Positions 1-8,194 of a stretch of 64,000 nt of DNA are shown here, one piece after another. Position 1 is the stretch's first letter. The number at the start of each line of letters is the position of its first letter. The DNA is from an uncultured Methanoregula sp. (lineage in GTDB: Archaea > Halobacteriota > Methanomicrobia > Methanomicrobiales > Methanospirillaceae). The stretch is taken from the NCBI RefSeq assembly GCF_963678795.1, contig NZ_OY787452.1, positions 558,001 to 622,000 on the forward strand, read 5' to 3'. The position numbers and the translations under genes are program-made. Below the pieces are notes generated by a model, which was not told the origin of the DNA, searched no databases, and worked only from the letters and a program-made list of their open reading frames with translations.

Positions 1-240
1 TGAGAATGGTCTGCATAGTTACCGCTACTCCTTCTGGAAGATGTGAAATGCAAGTAAAAAGCATTTTGCCTTTTACGATTATGGAACCGCAGACAGATCT
101 CCCGATCCGATCAGGAAACCGGCCCTCTTTTCCGGAAGGGGGTGATCGTTTCCCGGGAAGGGATTGTTGTCCGGCTTAAGGCAGAATGCCCGTCCTCCAA
201 AAGAAGAAGAACCGGCACGCCCTATTGTTCCTGTACTGGC

Positions 241-957
241 GTGGTGGTTACCGTTTCCCTCGTACCTGTCCCTTACCGTATCGAAGCCCTGACCCGGGAA
301 AGAAACAGCCTCTTTGCCTACCCGGTTGAACGCCTTGCCGGTATCATCAGGGAGATCGGTTTCTCGTGCACACATTGCGCGAAATGCTGTACCCGGGCCT
401 TCAACGGCCATGTTTTTCTCCTCGATCGCGATGTGGCAACCCTCAGGGAAATAGACCCGGACGCCATCGAACCCGCACCGGACCCGGAGTTCTGCGACCA
501 GAACGGCACATTCTATGTCTCCGGGTACGCCCTGAAGATCAGGGACGATGAGGCCGGCTCCTGCTGGTTCCTTGAAAACGGCAGGTGCAGGATCTACGAT
601 CACCGCTTTGCCATCTGCCGGGTGTACCCCTATATGCTCCACCGGGAGCCGGACGAATCGGGTTCTGTTGACTGGCGGCAGTTCTCGGGGCTCGATCATC
701 ACGGGGAGTACCATGGAACGATCTCAGAGGAGGAGTCTCTTGAGCTTGCCCGGGAGACCAAGGAGTACGAAAACGCGTTCTTCTCCCAGGAGATCCGGTT
801 CCTTGAATGCATCAGGGACCATTTTGCCCGGCACAAACTCCGGCACGTACAGAAAGTGTATGATGACCAGATGCGGGCTTTTTCAAAAGGCAGAAAGATC
901 CGGGTAATGGTATACTATGCCGGTTCATTCGAGGAGCACTGGATATGCAGGGAATAA
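241..957 (+). CDS. YkgJ-family cysteine-cluster protein
   Basis: Probable small Fe-S or zinc-binding protein of the YkgJ (CxxCxxCC) family; no reaction is established. The N-terminal CTHCAKCC cluster is followed by a later GRCRIYDHRFAICRVYP segment that supplies the remaining cysteines, the usual layout of the family. The open frame continues upstream to a GTG at 142. I prefer the GTG at 241 because family members place the cluster about 40-50 residues from the start; this is inference and the start is uncertain. Two other members of the family occur in this window, one of them broken (14071-14551) and one intact (39509-39991). Confidence 0.75.
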   Translation: MVVTVSLVPVPYRIEALTRERNSLFAYPVERLAGIIREIGFSCTHCAKCCTRAFNGHVFLLDRDVATLREIDPDAIEPAPDPEFCDQNGTFYVSGYALKIRDDEAGSCWFLENGRCRIYDHRFAICRVYPYMLHREPDESGSVDWRQFSGLDHHGEYHGTISEEESLELARETKEYENAFFSQEIRFLECIRDHFARHKLRHVQKVYDDQMRAFSKGRKIRVMVYYAGSFEEHWICRE

Positions 958-977
958 AAACGGATTTTATCCAAAAT

Positions 978-1247
978 TCACTCTGCCCGTTTTTCCTGCC
1001 CCGAGGAATGTTCCCAGATGGTCAAGCCCCCGTACGTGATCTTCCGGATCCGGTGATACGGGATATACCTGGTATTCCTGCCGGTTGCAATCTCGAAATA
1101 ATAGGCTTCCAGTGCCCGGATATCCCCGCCATGGGCACATGAACGGTCCCCAAGTGCTCCCCGGTCAACATAGCACACGATGATCTCCGGGAACGAATAG
1201 CGGGCATCGTACCAGTATTTCTGGAGGAGTGCGTGGCTCGTGAGCAT
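978..1247 (-). CDS. DUF504 (UPF0248) family protein
   Basis: Short conserved archaeal protein of 89 residues. It shows the family layout: an N-terminal KYWYDARYSFPE segment, a central YVDRGALGD, and a C-terminal IPYHRIRKITYGGLTIWE block. The function of the family is not known. It converges on the YkgJ-type gene at 241-957, with only 20 bp between the two stop codons. The ATG at 1247 is the only good start. Confidence 0.82.
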   Translation of the reverse strand: MLTSHALLQKYWYDARYSFPEIIVCYVDRGALGDRSCAHGGDIRALEAYYFEIATGRNTRYIPYHRIRKITYGGLTIWEHSSGQEKRAE

Positions 1248-1930
1248 ATCTTCAGGCGCCTTTTACTCGTCAATAGTTCGTTGCATGTATCAATATTTCG
1301 CCTTCCGGCAGTTCTCCGGACGATCCCGTAAACAACCGTACCTGTTTTTATGAAAAGTATGAAAATCAGGAGCGTCTGAAAAGTTTTTTCAGAAAAGAGA
1401 TCCACGAGGGTTTTTTTCTCATACAAAACGGTAGACCCCCCCGTACGTTATGGATGCCCTTGCATGCATCGCAATCACCGTACCGGGAACACGTACGTTT
1501 CGGGCAGGGACAGATTTCTTGAGGGGGAGTTGTGAGCGTAATGGTGGAGATTACGTGGTCCCGTTATATCATGGGATCGGTAGAAAGTACTGGACCAGAT
1601 CATTTTTCCATCTGCACATACCTCCGTTTCTTGTCCAAAACGATAGCGAAACGGTGCCGGGATCGCGCATAAAAAAAGTGCATGCAAAGACTTCTTTACA
1701 GTATCGGGACTTTATAAACGTTTTTTCCAGTGGAAGGAAAGGGGTATAAAAGGATTCTTAATTGGCCGGATCTGACCGGTACCAGAAGAATTCTGGCAGA
1801 ATCCAAAAAACCCGCGTTCCCTGCGAGAACGATTTCGTTTATTCGGGCTTCTTTCTGAAACAGGATGGAATATTCCCGGCCAGATTTCCTTTTAAATATT
1901 ATCTGATGCATGGCATTTACGAGGTGATTC
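1248..1930. other. Intergenic region without a convincing gene
   Basis: About 680 bp between the divergent genes at 978-1247 and 1931-2122. Several open frames of 60-130 codons occur on both strands, but none has a recognisable domain or a good ribosome binding site. Near 1890-1900 there is an archaeal TATA-like stretch (TTTAAATATTAT), placed to serve the small gene at 1931. I see no RNA gene or repeat in the rest. Confidence 0.5.
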
Positions 1931-2122
1931 ATGGGAGAAAAAGATGGTCGTTATCCCTGCAAGGGGAGCATCAGGGTACAATTAACGACACCGGAAGATC
2001 GCCATAAACCCGCTGCAGGTTTATACAAATGCCTGGCGGGAGCGGGATATCCCCGCTCCTGCATCCGTACAGGATCCTGCAGCTTTCGCGGGCTGAAAAA
2101 AAGTGAATTCAGAGAGTTGTGA
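1931..2122 (+). CDS. Small hypothetical protein with good expression signals
   Basis: A 63-residue protein of unknown function, basic and containing five cysteines. I do not recognise a family. The reason to call it is its signals: a TATA-like box (TTTAAATATTAT) begins about 40 bp upstream and a ribosome binding site (GAGGTGATTC) directly precedes the ATG. The composition is not strongly protein-like and there is no second line of evidence, so it could instead be a short leader or a spurious frame. Confidence 0.42.
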   Translation: MGEKDGRYPCKGSIRVQLTTPEDRHKPAAGLYKCLAGAGYPRSCIRTGSCSFRGLKKSEFREL

Positions 2123-2135
2123 GATTATGCCCGGC

Positions 2136-2417
2136 TTATTTTTTTGAAACGGGCCGGCTGGTTTTTTTTGCAGGGGTTATAGGGCCCGGCTTGCCGGTGT
2201 GCGGACCACGGGCTTCCTCATGCGGATGGGTATGGGTTGCATGGTCTTTGGGGAGGACCGGTTTTTTAATAGTCTTATGGGGCGGATGGGGCAGCGGGTG
2301 GTCGAGGGGATGGTGCTTTGCATCCTCCAGATGACGATCCCGATCCATGCCGGGCCCTTGTTTGGGAGAGACCGTTTTAGTTGTCTTCTCTTTCGGGGAC
2401 GGGTGTCTGGGTGACAT
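2136..2417 (-). CDS. Histidine/proline/lysine-rich hypothetical protein
   Basis: A 93-residue frame starting at the ATG at 2417, made almost entirely of His, Pro, Lys, Thr and Gly, with runs such as AKHHPLDHPLPHPPHK and HATHTHPHEE. Such composition would suit metal binding in an unstructured protein, but this is inference. No domain is visible and the ribosome binding site is weak. The frame ends facing the LUD gene promoter region. It could be a chance product of GC-rich sequence. Confidence 0.33.
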   Translation of the reverse strand: MSPRHPSPKEKTTKTVSPKQGPGMDRDRHLEDAKHHPLDHPLPHPPHKTIKKPVLPKDHATHTHPHEEARGPHTGKPGPITPAKKTSRPVSKK

Positions 2418-2534
2418 AATCAGTAATCCGCTTCCGGCACTTAAAGGAAGCTGAACCCATGATGCCGGCGCCGGGCCGGGAGCAGCGGTTTTATTTTGGA
2501 TCGGTACAGAATACACCTCAACGTGGAGTCAACC

Positions 2535-3206
2535 ATGAAAAGAACCACACAATACAGTGCAGTGAACCTTGCTGCCGAAGCCGGCGTGGATATCGTGAAG
2601 GGGAACACGCTTCCCGCACAGGCAGACGTGGACCGGACAATCCGGGCTCTTACGGAGCACGGCATAACCGTGATACCAGTACAGACAGGAGATGAAGCGC
2701 TCGCAGCCCTCCGGAAGATCGTTCCGCCGGGGGCCGAAGTGATGAACGGCTCATCCACGACACTTATCGAGATCGGGTACGAGGAATGGGTTGCAGGAGG
2801 AAACACGGGATGGAAGAGCCTGCATACGGCAATTACTGCAGAAAATGATGACAGGAAACGAAATGAGCTGCGCAGGAAATCGGTGACCGCCGATTATTTC
2901 ATCTCGGGTGCAAACGCCATCTCCCGGACCGGAGAGATCGTGGCCTGCGATGCCAGCGGGAGCCGGGTGGGGGCATGGCCCTTTGCAGCGGGTCACCTCA
3001 TCCTTGTTATCGGTACCAACAAGATCGTCCCGACCCTGCAGGACGCCCTTGATCGTGTCTGGAATTACGCGTTCCGGCTCGAGAATGCACGGGCAAAAAA
3101 AGCCTACGGCATTCCAAGCACGATAGGAAAGTGCGTGATCCTTGCCTTCGAGAAAATTCCCGGGCGGGTAACGGTTATCCTGGTGAATGAGGCCCTCGGC
3201 TATTAG
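2535..3206 (+). CDS. LUD-domain protein (LutC/YkgG-like)
   Basis: Protein of 223 residues belonging to the LUD superfamily, which includes the LutC subunit of lactate-utilisation complexes. Visible family features are an early helical region, a GAEVMNGSSTTLIEIG segment, a YFISGANAISRTGEIV segment and GHLILVIGTNKIV, the strand-loop elements of the LUD fold. No LutA or LutB partner is adjacent, so the substrate is unknown. The ATG at 2535 is chosen over an in-frame start at 2496 because GTGGAG lies just upstream and homologues begin near MKRTTQY. It appears monocistronic. Confidence 0.78.
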   Translation: MKRTTQYSAVNLAAEAGVDIVKGNTLPAQADVDRTIRALTEHGITVIPVQTGDEALAALRKIVPPGAEVMNGSSTTLIEIGYEEWVAGGNTGWKSLHTAITAENDDRKRNELRRKSVTADYFISGANAISRTGEIVACDASGSRVGAWPFAAGHLILVIGTNKIVPTLQDALDRVWNYAFRLENARAKKAYGIPSTIGKCVILAFEKIPGRVTVILVNEALGY

Positions 3207-3336
3207 GGAACATTGGTTCCGGTCCCGCAGGATGAACAGGCAACCCGCACGGGTTTTGAAAAAGACCCGGCCCCAACCATTATGTCAGGAGAAATACCAG
3301 TTCACATAATTGCCCTGTACCATGAGAGATGAATGC

Positions 3337-4062
3337 ATGAACCGGCCGGGACGCATACTGATCCTGCTCTTTCTAGCCGGCCTCATCCTCATCGCCATCC
3401 CCGCATCGGCTGACACGGGATCCGGGGATTCCATCCTGACAAGGGGAGGCAGGTTCTCCATAACGATCACCGGTACACCCAATACCCCCTACTACTTCTG
3501 GCTGGCACGGACATACTCCATGAGCGGGAAACCGGGCGATCAGCCGCCGGTTGTCCAGGCAAACCAGCTCAGGGTCGCGCAGGACTCCCCCGACGGGCCG
3601 TATACCATCGGTTCTTATGCCTATAACAATGGCAACGGCCGCACGATTCTCGAGGATGTTGCCCCGTCAAGTCCTGAAATGCCGAACACCAGCTATTACG
3701 GCCAGGTCACGACCGGTGCCGACGGGCGCGCAGTTGTTACATTCCTGACATCGTCGGCAACCGCTACCCGGTCCTTTTCCGTGAAAACCGAGAACCCGGC
3801 TTCTCCCGGTAGCAGCAATGCCCTTGTGGAAGAGACTGTATATTCCCGGACCGTCCCGGCAACGCCACGATCCACGCCACTGACGCAAGCGGATACACCC
3901 ACCGTGCAACAGACTCCGGTACCGGCACCGGTAACAACGCTCCCTGCAACAACAACAATACCGGTAACAACCGCCCTGCCGCCAACGCGATCGGCCCCGG
4001 TGTCCGGAATAGTGCTGATTGCAATTGTCACCGGTCTCTGGGCAACTTTTAGGAAGGGATGA
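3337..4062 (+). CDS. Secreted, membrane-anchored surface protein (DUF3821-like)
   Basis: Surface protein of 241 residues with a clear signal peptide (ILILLFLAGLILIAIPASA), an extracellular domain with NTPYYFWLARTYSMSG and SYAYNNGNGRTI, a Thr/Pro/Val-rich linker near residues 170-220, and a C-terminal membrane helix followed by RKG. This layout matches DUF3821-type exported proteins common in Methanomicrobiales; the family call is by resemblance. The ATG at 3337 follows GAGATGA and puts the signal peptide at the N terminus, so I prefer it to upstream starts at 3310 and 3322. Confidence 0.7.
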   Translation: MNRPGRILILLFLAGLILIAIPASADTGSGDSILTRGGRFSITITGTPNTPYYFWLARTYSMSGKPGDQPPVVQANQLRVAQDSPDGPYTIGSYAYNNGNGRTILEDVAPSSPEMPNTSYYGQVTTGADGRAVVTFLTSSATATRSFSVKTENPASPGSSNALVEETVYSRTVPATPRSTPLTQADTPTVQQTPVPAPVTTLPATTTIPVTTALPPTRSAPVSGIVLIAIVTGLWATFRKG

Positions 4063-4383
4063 CGGTTCACGTCAGGAGTTTTACAAAAAGCGGCTTTGTT
4101 GAAATCCTCTTTTTCCTTTAATTCGCTTATTTTCTTCTAAATGTAAGGAGTGTGACCCCCTTTCTCCCCCATAGGGGGAAGCAGACCAAGGGGGGCATCC
4201 CCTTGACCCCCCCCTTCCGATTTTTTGAGTTTTATTCAACCATCTGAGTGAATATCATTCCTGGGGGATGCCTCTAGCGTGCGGGGCATGATGTGCCGGA
4301 GCCCCCATGAGCAACTGCTTGATTCTATTAAGGATTTCAACAGAGCTTAAAAAGGCCCCGTCTTTCCGGGATTAAAAAAAAAG
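4063..4383. other. Intergenic region with C/G-rich inverted repeats
   Basis: About 320 bp between convergent genes. At roughly 4156-4215 there are runs of C and G that can pair, for example CCCCCATAGGGGG and a later GGGGGGCATCCCC, then a run of eight or more C. It looks like a folded, non-coding stretch, perhaps a bidirectional transcription end. No gene is visible. Confidence 0.4.
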
Positions 4384-4800
4384 TTATGAGAATATAGAGA
4401 AATCGTTCTTGATAGCGATTGCCTCAATGATCGGCTTGAGGGTTGCTTCCGGGACACCGAACTTGTCCATGTACATCTGAAGAACCTGTTTCTCCTCGCC
4501 GGCAAGGATACCGTCGGCCATAGCAAGATCGCAGAGGATGGCAAGTGTGGCGAGTTTCTGCTTCTCATCCATCACTGCTGCAACCATGTCGATGACGCCG
4601 GGGAACTTGTTCGCCTTCAGAACGGCCATGGCAGTATCGATGGACTTGCGGTCTCCACGGACGATCTTGGCGAGGTCGTTTATCTCTGCTTCGTCAATAA
4701 CACCATCTGCGGCAATGACCGTGATGGCGGAAAGAACGAGTGCTGATTTCGGATTGAGCGTTACTGGTTTACTTCCGGTTAATTTGTCAAAAATTCCCAT
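4384..4800 (-). CDS. TerB-family (tellurite resistance-like) protein
   Basis: Protein of 138 residues with the all-helical TerB fold: SALVLSAITVIAADGVIDEAE followed by a second acidic ADGILAGEE motif, the paired metal-binding-type loops of the family. TerB-like proteins are linked to stress responses; a specific role here is unknown and there are no other ter genes nearby. The ATG at 4800 has AGGTGA six bases upstream and gives MGIFDKL, preferred to an ATG three codons earlier. Confidence 0.8.
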   Translation of the reverse strand: MGIFDKLTGSKPVTLNPKSALVLSAITVIAADGVIDEAEINDLAKIVRGDRKSIDTAMAVLKANKFPGVIDMVAAVMDEKQKLATLAILCDLAMADGILAGEEKQVLQMYMDKFGVPEATLKPIIEAIAIKNDFSIFS

Positions 4801-4941
4801 ATAATTCACCTGTAAGGTCTCTAGTATTTTCTCTTATGAGGTAATTGTTGTTTCCGGTGAAGGTTATATATCGGAACCGGCAGGAACCCTATTCCCTTAT
4901 TACCGTCCGGCACAGTATTCCTTGATCACAGAAAACCAGTT

Positions 4942-5448
4942 ATGTCAAAGGAGAATTCCAGTACAAATAAAAGAGAGCCCGCAACCGAACTGAGTACTCT
5001 CCAGCGGTTTTTCTCACGACCGTTTTTTTTAAGCTTCACCATAGGCATACCATTCTGTGCCTTCAAGCTCCTGTTTGGCATCTCCGCTTTGAGGATAGGG
5101 ATGCAGGAAGGTGGCGCAATGCTCGTGTTTGGCGGACTGGTCGTTGTATGGGCAACTACCGACCTTTTCATGAATGCAGCGAGATCCAGCCTGGATCTCC
5201 TTCACATCCCGGCACCGTTCGAGTACTGTTCCATCGCCCAGCTGGGCAGGATCTTCCAGATACCACTTGTCTTCCTTGCGGTAGACACGCTCCTTGCGTT
5301 CGGTATCATCTGCGCCATGCTCTGGTCCGGGTGGATTGCGACGCTCTCTCCTGCCGAGTCGGTCGTCTGGTACGCCGCAACCACGCTCAACCTGATCAGC
5401 CTCTCGCTGGTCTCGGTTTACAATGAGATGCGGCGCACACGAGCCTGA
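4942..5448 (+). CDS. Hypothetical membrane protein
   Basis: Protein of 168 residues with about four hydrophobic segments (near residues 28-48, 58-78, 108-130 and 138-158) and a charged, hydrophilic N terminus. No family is recognised. It lies upstream of another membrane-protein gene, now broken (5541-6061), in the same direction with a gap of about 90 bp, so the two may once have been co-transcribed. Confidence 0.68.
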   Translation: MSKENSSTNKREPATELSTLQRFFSRPFFLSFTIGIPFCAFKLLFGISALRIGMQEGGAMLVFGGLVVVWATTDLFMNAARSSLDLLHIPAPFEYCSIAQLGRIFQIPLVFLAVDTLLAFGIICAMLWSGWIATLSPAESVVWYAATTLNLISLSLVSVYNEMRRTRA

Positions 5449-5540
5449 ACAGGAACCTTACGGGAGATACCTGTGCGAACCTTTCCCCAAGACAAACCTG
5501 ATCCTTTGATAATCGTTCTGATATAATCTCATGAATATCC

Positions 5541-6061
5541 ATGACCCCGTCAGCAGGAAATCCATGGGTCCGTAGGCTCGGTACCGGATTCCTCACCTGG
5601 CTTGTCCCGTTCCTTGCTGCCATCCCGTTCTATGCAAAGGGTGGCACGCTCCTCGTGGATGCAGCGCTCTTCAAATCGTTCATGATCGTCGTATCATCCG
5701 TGACTGCGGCTATCCTCAGGGTCTGGTTCTTTTCCCGCGCTTCCCAACCATACGCGCGCGAGGCAGTTATTTCGTACTACGCGATTACAGCGTCTGATAC
5801 CCTCCCAACCATACGCGCGCGAGGCAGTTATGGAACCTCTCTTTCCAGGGAACGGTCAACAACACCCAACCATACGCGCGCGAGGCAGTTATACCGGATC
5901 AATCTGGTTATTCATGAACTGGGGGGCTCGACGTGCTCGTGCTTATCAGCATGCTGGGCATGTCACCTTCAGACTATTTCACCCGGATCGGGCTGCGCTA
6001 CCTTATGATCCCGGTCATGGTCATTGCAGCCGGGTTCATAGCGGATCATGCGAGGGATTAA
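5541..6061 (+). pseudogene. Small membrane protein gene interrupted by a CRISPR-like array
   Basis: The 5' part encodes GTGFLTWLVPFLAAIPFYAK, then LFKSFMIVVSSVTAAILRVW, ending in SRASQPYAREAVI. The 3' part, in other frames, encodes GSIWLFMNWG then LDVLVLISMLGMSPSDYF, IGLRYLMIPVMVIAAGF and a stop at 6059-6061. Together these look like one four-helix membrane protein of about 130 residues. Between them lie two extra 61-bp repeat-spacer units (122 bp). Removing them leaves a single repeat, which reads as coding sequence. Frames then still differ by one base near 5893 and at the six-G run 5921-5926, so the gene has decayed further or contains sequence errors. As it stands, translation runs in the first frame to a stop at 6008 with a foreign C terminus. 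Confidence 0.7.
5743..5892. CRISPR. Minimal 3-repeat/2-spacer CRISPR-like array inside a coding sequence
   Basis: Three identical 28-bp repeats lie at 5743-5770, 5804-5831 and 5865-5892. Each begins CCCAACCATACG, has a CGCGCGCG core and ends AGGCAGTTAT. Repeat starts are exactly 61 bp apart, giving two 33-bp spacers (5771-5803 and 5832-5864) unrelated to each other. Identity stops at the repeat edges. The 28/33 geometry matches type I-E arrays. No leader, cas gene or second array is in the window. The repeat is also host coding sequence (codons for QPYAREAV), so the simplest origin is two off-target spacer integrations that each duplicated a 28-bp site. Confidence 0.75.
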
Positions 6062-6179
6062 AAAACGTGCCAAAACCCACCCGCATCCGGATTTTCCCTG
6101 TGTTCCAACACACTGATTATTATACTCTGACGTCATCTATTGTAACACAGTTATACAAACGACTGTATGAGAAATAACC

Positions 6180-6362
6180 ATGTTCGGATCGAATAATTTT
6201 GGTGGCAGCAGAGGTCCCAGAGACTTCGGCGGCCCGCGTGAAATGACAAAATGCACCTGTTCAGACTGCGGAAAGGAATGTGAAGTTCCCTTCAAGCCAA
6301 CCGAAGGCCGCCCGGTTTACTGCCGTGACTGCCTCCCGAAGCACCGGAAACCCCGGTTCTAA
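6180..6362 (+). CDS. CxxC-x17-CxxC zinc-ribbon protein
   Basis: Protein of 60 residues. A glycine-rich N terminus is followed by CTCSDCGKECEVPFKPTEG, then PVYCRDCLPKHR, giving the paired CxxC motifs of the CxxC-x17-CxxC zinc-ribbon family abundant in archaea. It probably binds one zinc ion; nucleic-acid binding is plausible from the basic tail but not shown. It stands alone, with its ATG at 6180 and an AT-rich upstream region near 6110-6170. Confidence 0.8.
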   Translation: MFGSNNFGGSRGPRDFGGPREMTKCTCSDCGKECEVPFKPTEGRPVYCRDCLPKHRKPRF

Positions 6363-6929
6363 ATTTTTTACACTCTTTCTTTGTTTCTGATGAATGTACT
6401 TTCCTGCGAGTGAAACCGCTCTTCTCCTGCTTCCGGTTCCCCGGAAAATCGTATGAAATTATGATCGATCGGATGCGGAATCCTGCAACTGCGGACGGGA
6501 AGTGCCTGCTGGAGGGGGATGGATCCTCACACCGGGGATGCATGGAAATACGCCCACACAAGGCTCCGTTTGGCAATCCGGTGATCCATTTTCCCGGCTC
6601 CATACGAATGGGTGTCCACGGCATTCCGGAAATCCTGAAATTATCGATATTTTCCGAAAATGCCCGTTTTTGGGGGATTTCAAACCTGCAAAATAGCGGG
6701 CTTTGAACCGTCGCGGATTTTCCATGGCGTACAGGTGGGATTTGGCCCGTACGACTGCAGGAACACGGATACGGGCGGATTTTTGCAGGGTGATTTTTGG
6801 CGGTTCCCTGGATACGACGGATAGTCTGTTTTTTTGAAGATCCTCCAACCAAAAGCGCCTATTAGCGCACTTTTCCGGGCATGATTTACCCGGTTTTATG
6901 ACAATCCGGAGATAAATCGGGGAAATCGC
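6363..6929. other. Intergenic region, no gene recognised
   Basis: About 570 bp with several long open frames on both strands that overlap each other and have no recognisable protein pattern. A stretch near 6544-6572 (AAATACGCCC then GGCTCCGTTT) resembles one at 60840-60866 after the mcr operon, suggesting a diverged non-coding repeat. Nothing else is supported. Confidence 0.4.
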
Positions 6930-6964
6930 AAAATAATTAGCTCCTTTTTTCGTAAATTCAGTAC

Positions 6965-7122
6965 CATAATGTGCCCGTGAGAGGTATTCCGGGGCAGTAT
7001 TGGCCCCGGATAGGCGTCGGTCCGAATACCCTCAATCTACTCAAAGAGAGTGTTGTCCCGGAACATGGTCGGGTGCCCCCATGAAGATAAGCAGCCCTGG
7101 CACGGGCTTTGTTTCTTAAAAA
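6965..7122 (+). ncRNA. Candidate structured small RNA with own promoter
   Basis: A roughly 145-nt segment that folds by eye into nested helices. The ends pair (GCCCGTG 6973-6979 with CACGGGC 7101-7107). Inside are GGTATTC 6983-6989 with GAATACC 7024-7030, capped by CGGGGC 6990-6995 with GCCCCG 7003-7008, and a smaller CCCG/CGGG helix near 7057-7073. A TATA-like AAAATAATTAG (6930-6940) lies at promoter distance, and a T-rich stretch follows the last helix. It does not match tRNA, RNase P or full-length SRP RNA as I know them. The family is unknown, and the strand is inferred from promoter and T-tract. Confidence 0.45.
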
Positions 7123-7180
7123 ATACGTCCATCAGCCAATAAGTAATTGTAAACAATTCATCGTATATTTCTAAAAAAAA

Positions 7181-7666
7181 TTACTTTGCATCCTCGCCAA
7201 GGGCTTCCCGGCTCCGCATCTGGTAGAGGACCATCGGGTCCATCTCCTTGTACGAGTCGTCGCCGGTCCGCATTATCACGTTGGATATACCGCTGTTGAC
7301 GATCATCTTCGAACAGAGGAAGCAGGGCCAGATCTGGGTGGTCTCGCCGGTCTCGACATCGAATCCCGACAGGTAGAGCGTGCAGCCCCGCGCATTCTTG
7401 CCTGCCTGGATGAGCGCATTCATCTCGGCGTGGACGCTCCGGCACCGCTCGTAGTTGGACCCGGAGGGAATGTTATGTTCTTTTCTCCAGCAACGGTTCA
7501 GTTCCGTGCAGTCCATCTGTTTGCGCGGCGCCCCGGTGTATCCCGTGGAGACGATGGTATTGAATTCGTCGACAATGATTGCGCCAAAATTCCTGCGCAG
7601 GCACGTGCCCTGGCGGGCGCACCGGGCAGCAAGGTCGAGAAAATAACGATGTCTGTTGGTTCTCAT
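7181..7666 (-). CDS. dCMP deaminase / ComEB-like deoxycytidylate deaminase
   Basis: Zinc-dependent deaminase of 161 residues, expected to convert dCMP to dUMP for dTMP synthesis. Zinc and catalytic motifs are visible: SVHAEMNAL (His ligand and catalytic Glu) and PCFLCSKMIVNSGI (two Cys ligands). The N-terminal region CARQGTCLRRNFGAIIV and the loop GYTGAPRKQMDC are typical of the dCMP deaminase group rather than cytidine deaminases. Monocistronic by position; the ATG at 7666 gives a normal family length. Confidence 0.88.
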   Translation of the reverse strand: MRTNRHRYFLDLAARCARQGTCLRRNFGAIIVDEFNTIVSTGYTGAPRKQMDCTELNRCWRKEHNIPSGSNYERCRSVHAEMNALIQAGKNARGCTLYLSGFDVETGETTQIWPCFLCSKMIVNSGISNVIMRTGDDSYKEMDPMVLYQMRSREALGEDAK

Positions 7667-7785
7667 CTCATGATCTTAGGGAAAGACCGGTATTAAAGAG
7701 GCACGGTTCCGGGAACAGGACGCAAAGGATCCAAAAACCACCGGGTCTCCTGGCGCAGGAGAGATCCGGAAAATGAGTTCCGGGT

Positions 7786-8064
7786 TCAGGGGCAGGCAAT
7801 GAAGTATCCCATCAGGGCGAGCTGGATGCAGAGGAAAATCGGGACAAGATAAAACCGTATTTTCCGGGTCTTGTGATGAAAGAGTATCATTGCCGCAAAG
7901 GCACCGAAGGGGCCGGCAAGGGCAAGAGCAAGCAGTACAAACTCGCTTGTCCGCCACCCGTTGTGCCGTGCCTGGTACTTGTCATAAGCATAGACGCAGA
8001 AGACAACCAGGTTGACTGCCCCGCAGATGGCAAAAAAAACGGGGAGATATCCAGGCGGGATCAT
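7786..8064 (-). CDS. DUF1294 membrane protein
   Basis: Small membrane protein of 92 residues. It has the DUF1294 pattern: a first helix, the motif YAYDKYQARHNGWRTSE, a second helix LLALALAGPFGAFAAMIL, then FHHKTRKIRFYLVP and a last helix. Function unknown. The frame stays open upstream to a TTG at 8181, but the ATG at 8064 (MIPPGYLPVFF), preceded by GGTGAA, gives the usual family length. Divergent from the histidine kinase gene. Confidence 0.78.
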   Translation of the reverse strand: MIPPGYLPVFFAICGAVNLVVFCVYAYDKYQARHNGWRTSEFVLLALALAGPFGAFAAMILFHHKTRKIRFYLVPIFLCIQLALMGYFIACP

Positions 8065-8194
8065 TTCACCGGAAGATACGACCTCTCCAGAAAAAGACCT
8101 GCCCATAAGGAAGGGTCCGGAAAAAATCAGAACCGGAGAAAATAATATACGAATGCCCTGCCTTATAGACTCAACAGGCAAAACGGGGGAAGGA

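Noticed and set aside
6292..6852. A 186-codon minus-strand frame and two overlapping plus frames after the zinc-ribbon gene
   Set aside because: It overlaps the end of a real gene, has no domain or ribosome binding site, and mutually overlapping frames suggest chance openness of GC-rich DNA.
6971..7030. tRNA-like T-arm (GGTCCGAATACC)
   Set aside because: No acceptor stem, anticodon arm or CCA-compatible end can be drawn around it.
7040..7107. Resemblance of AAGCAGCC to the SRP RNA S domain
   Set aside because: The segment is far too short for archaeal SRP RNA and lacks the GGAA tetraloop helix with the proper flanks.
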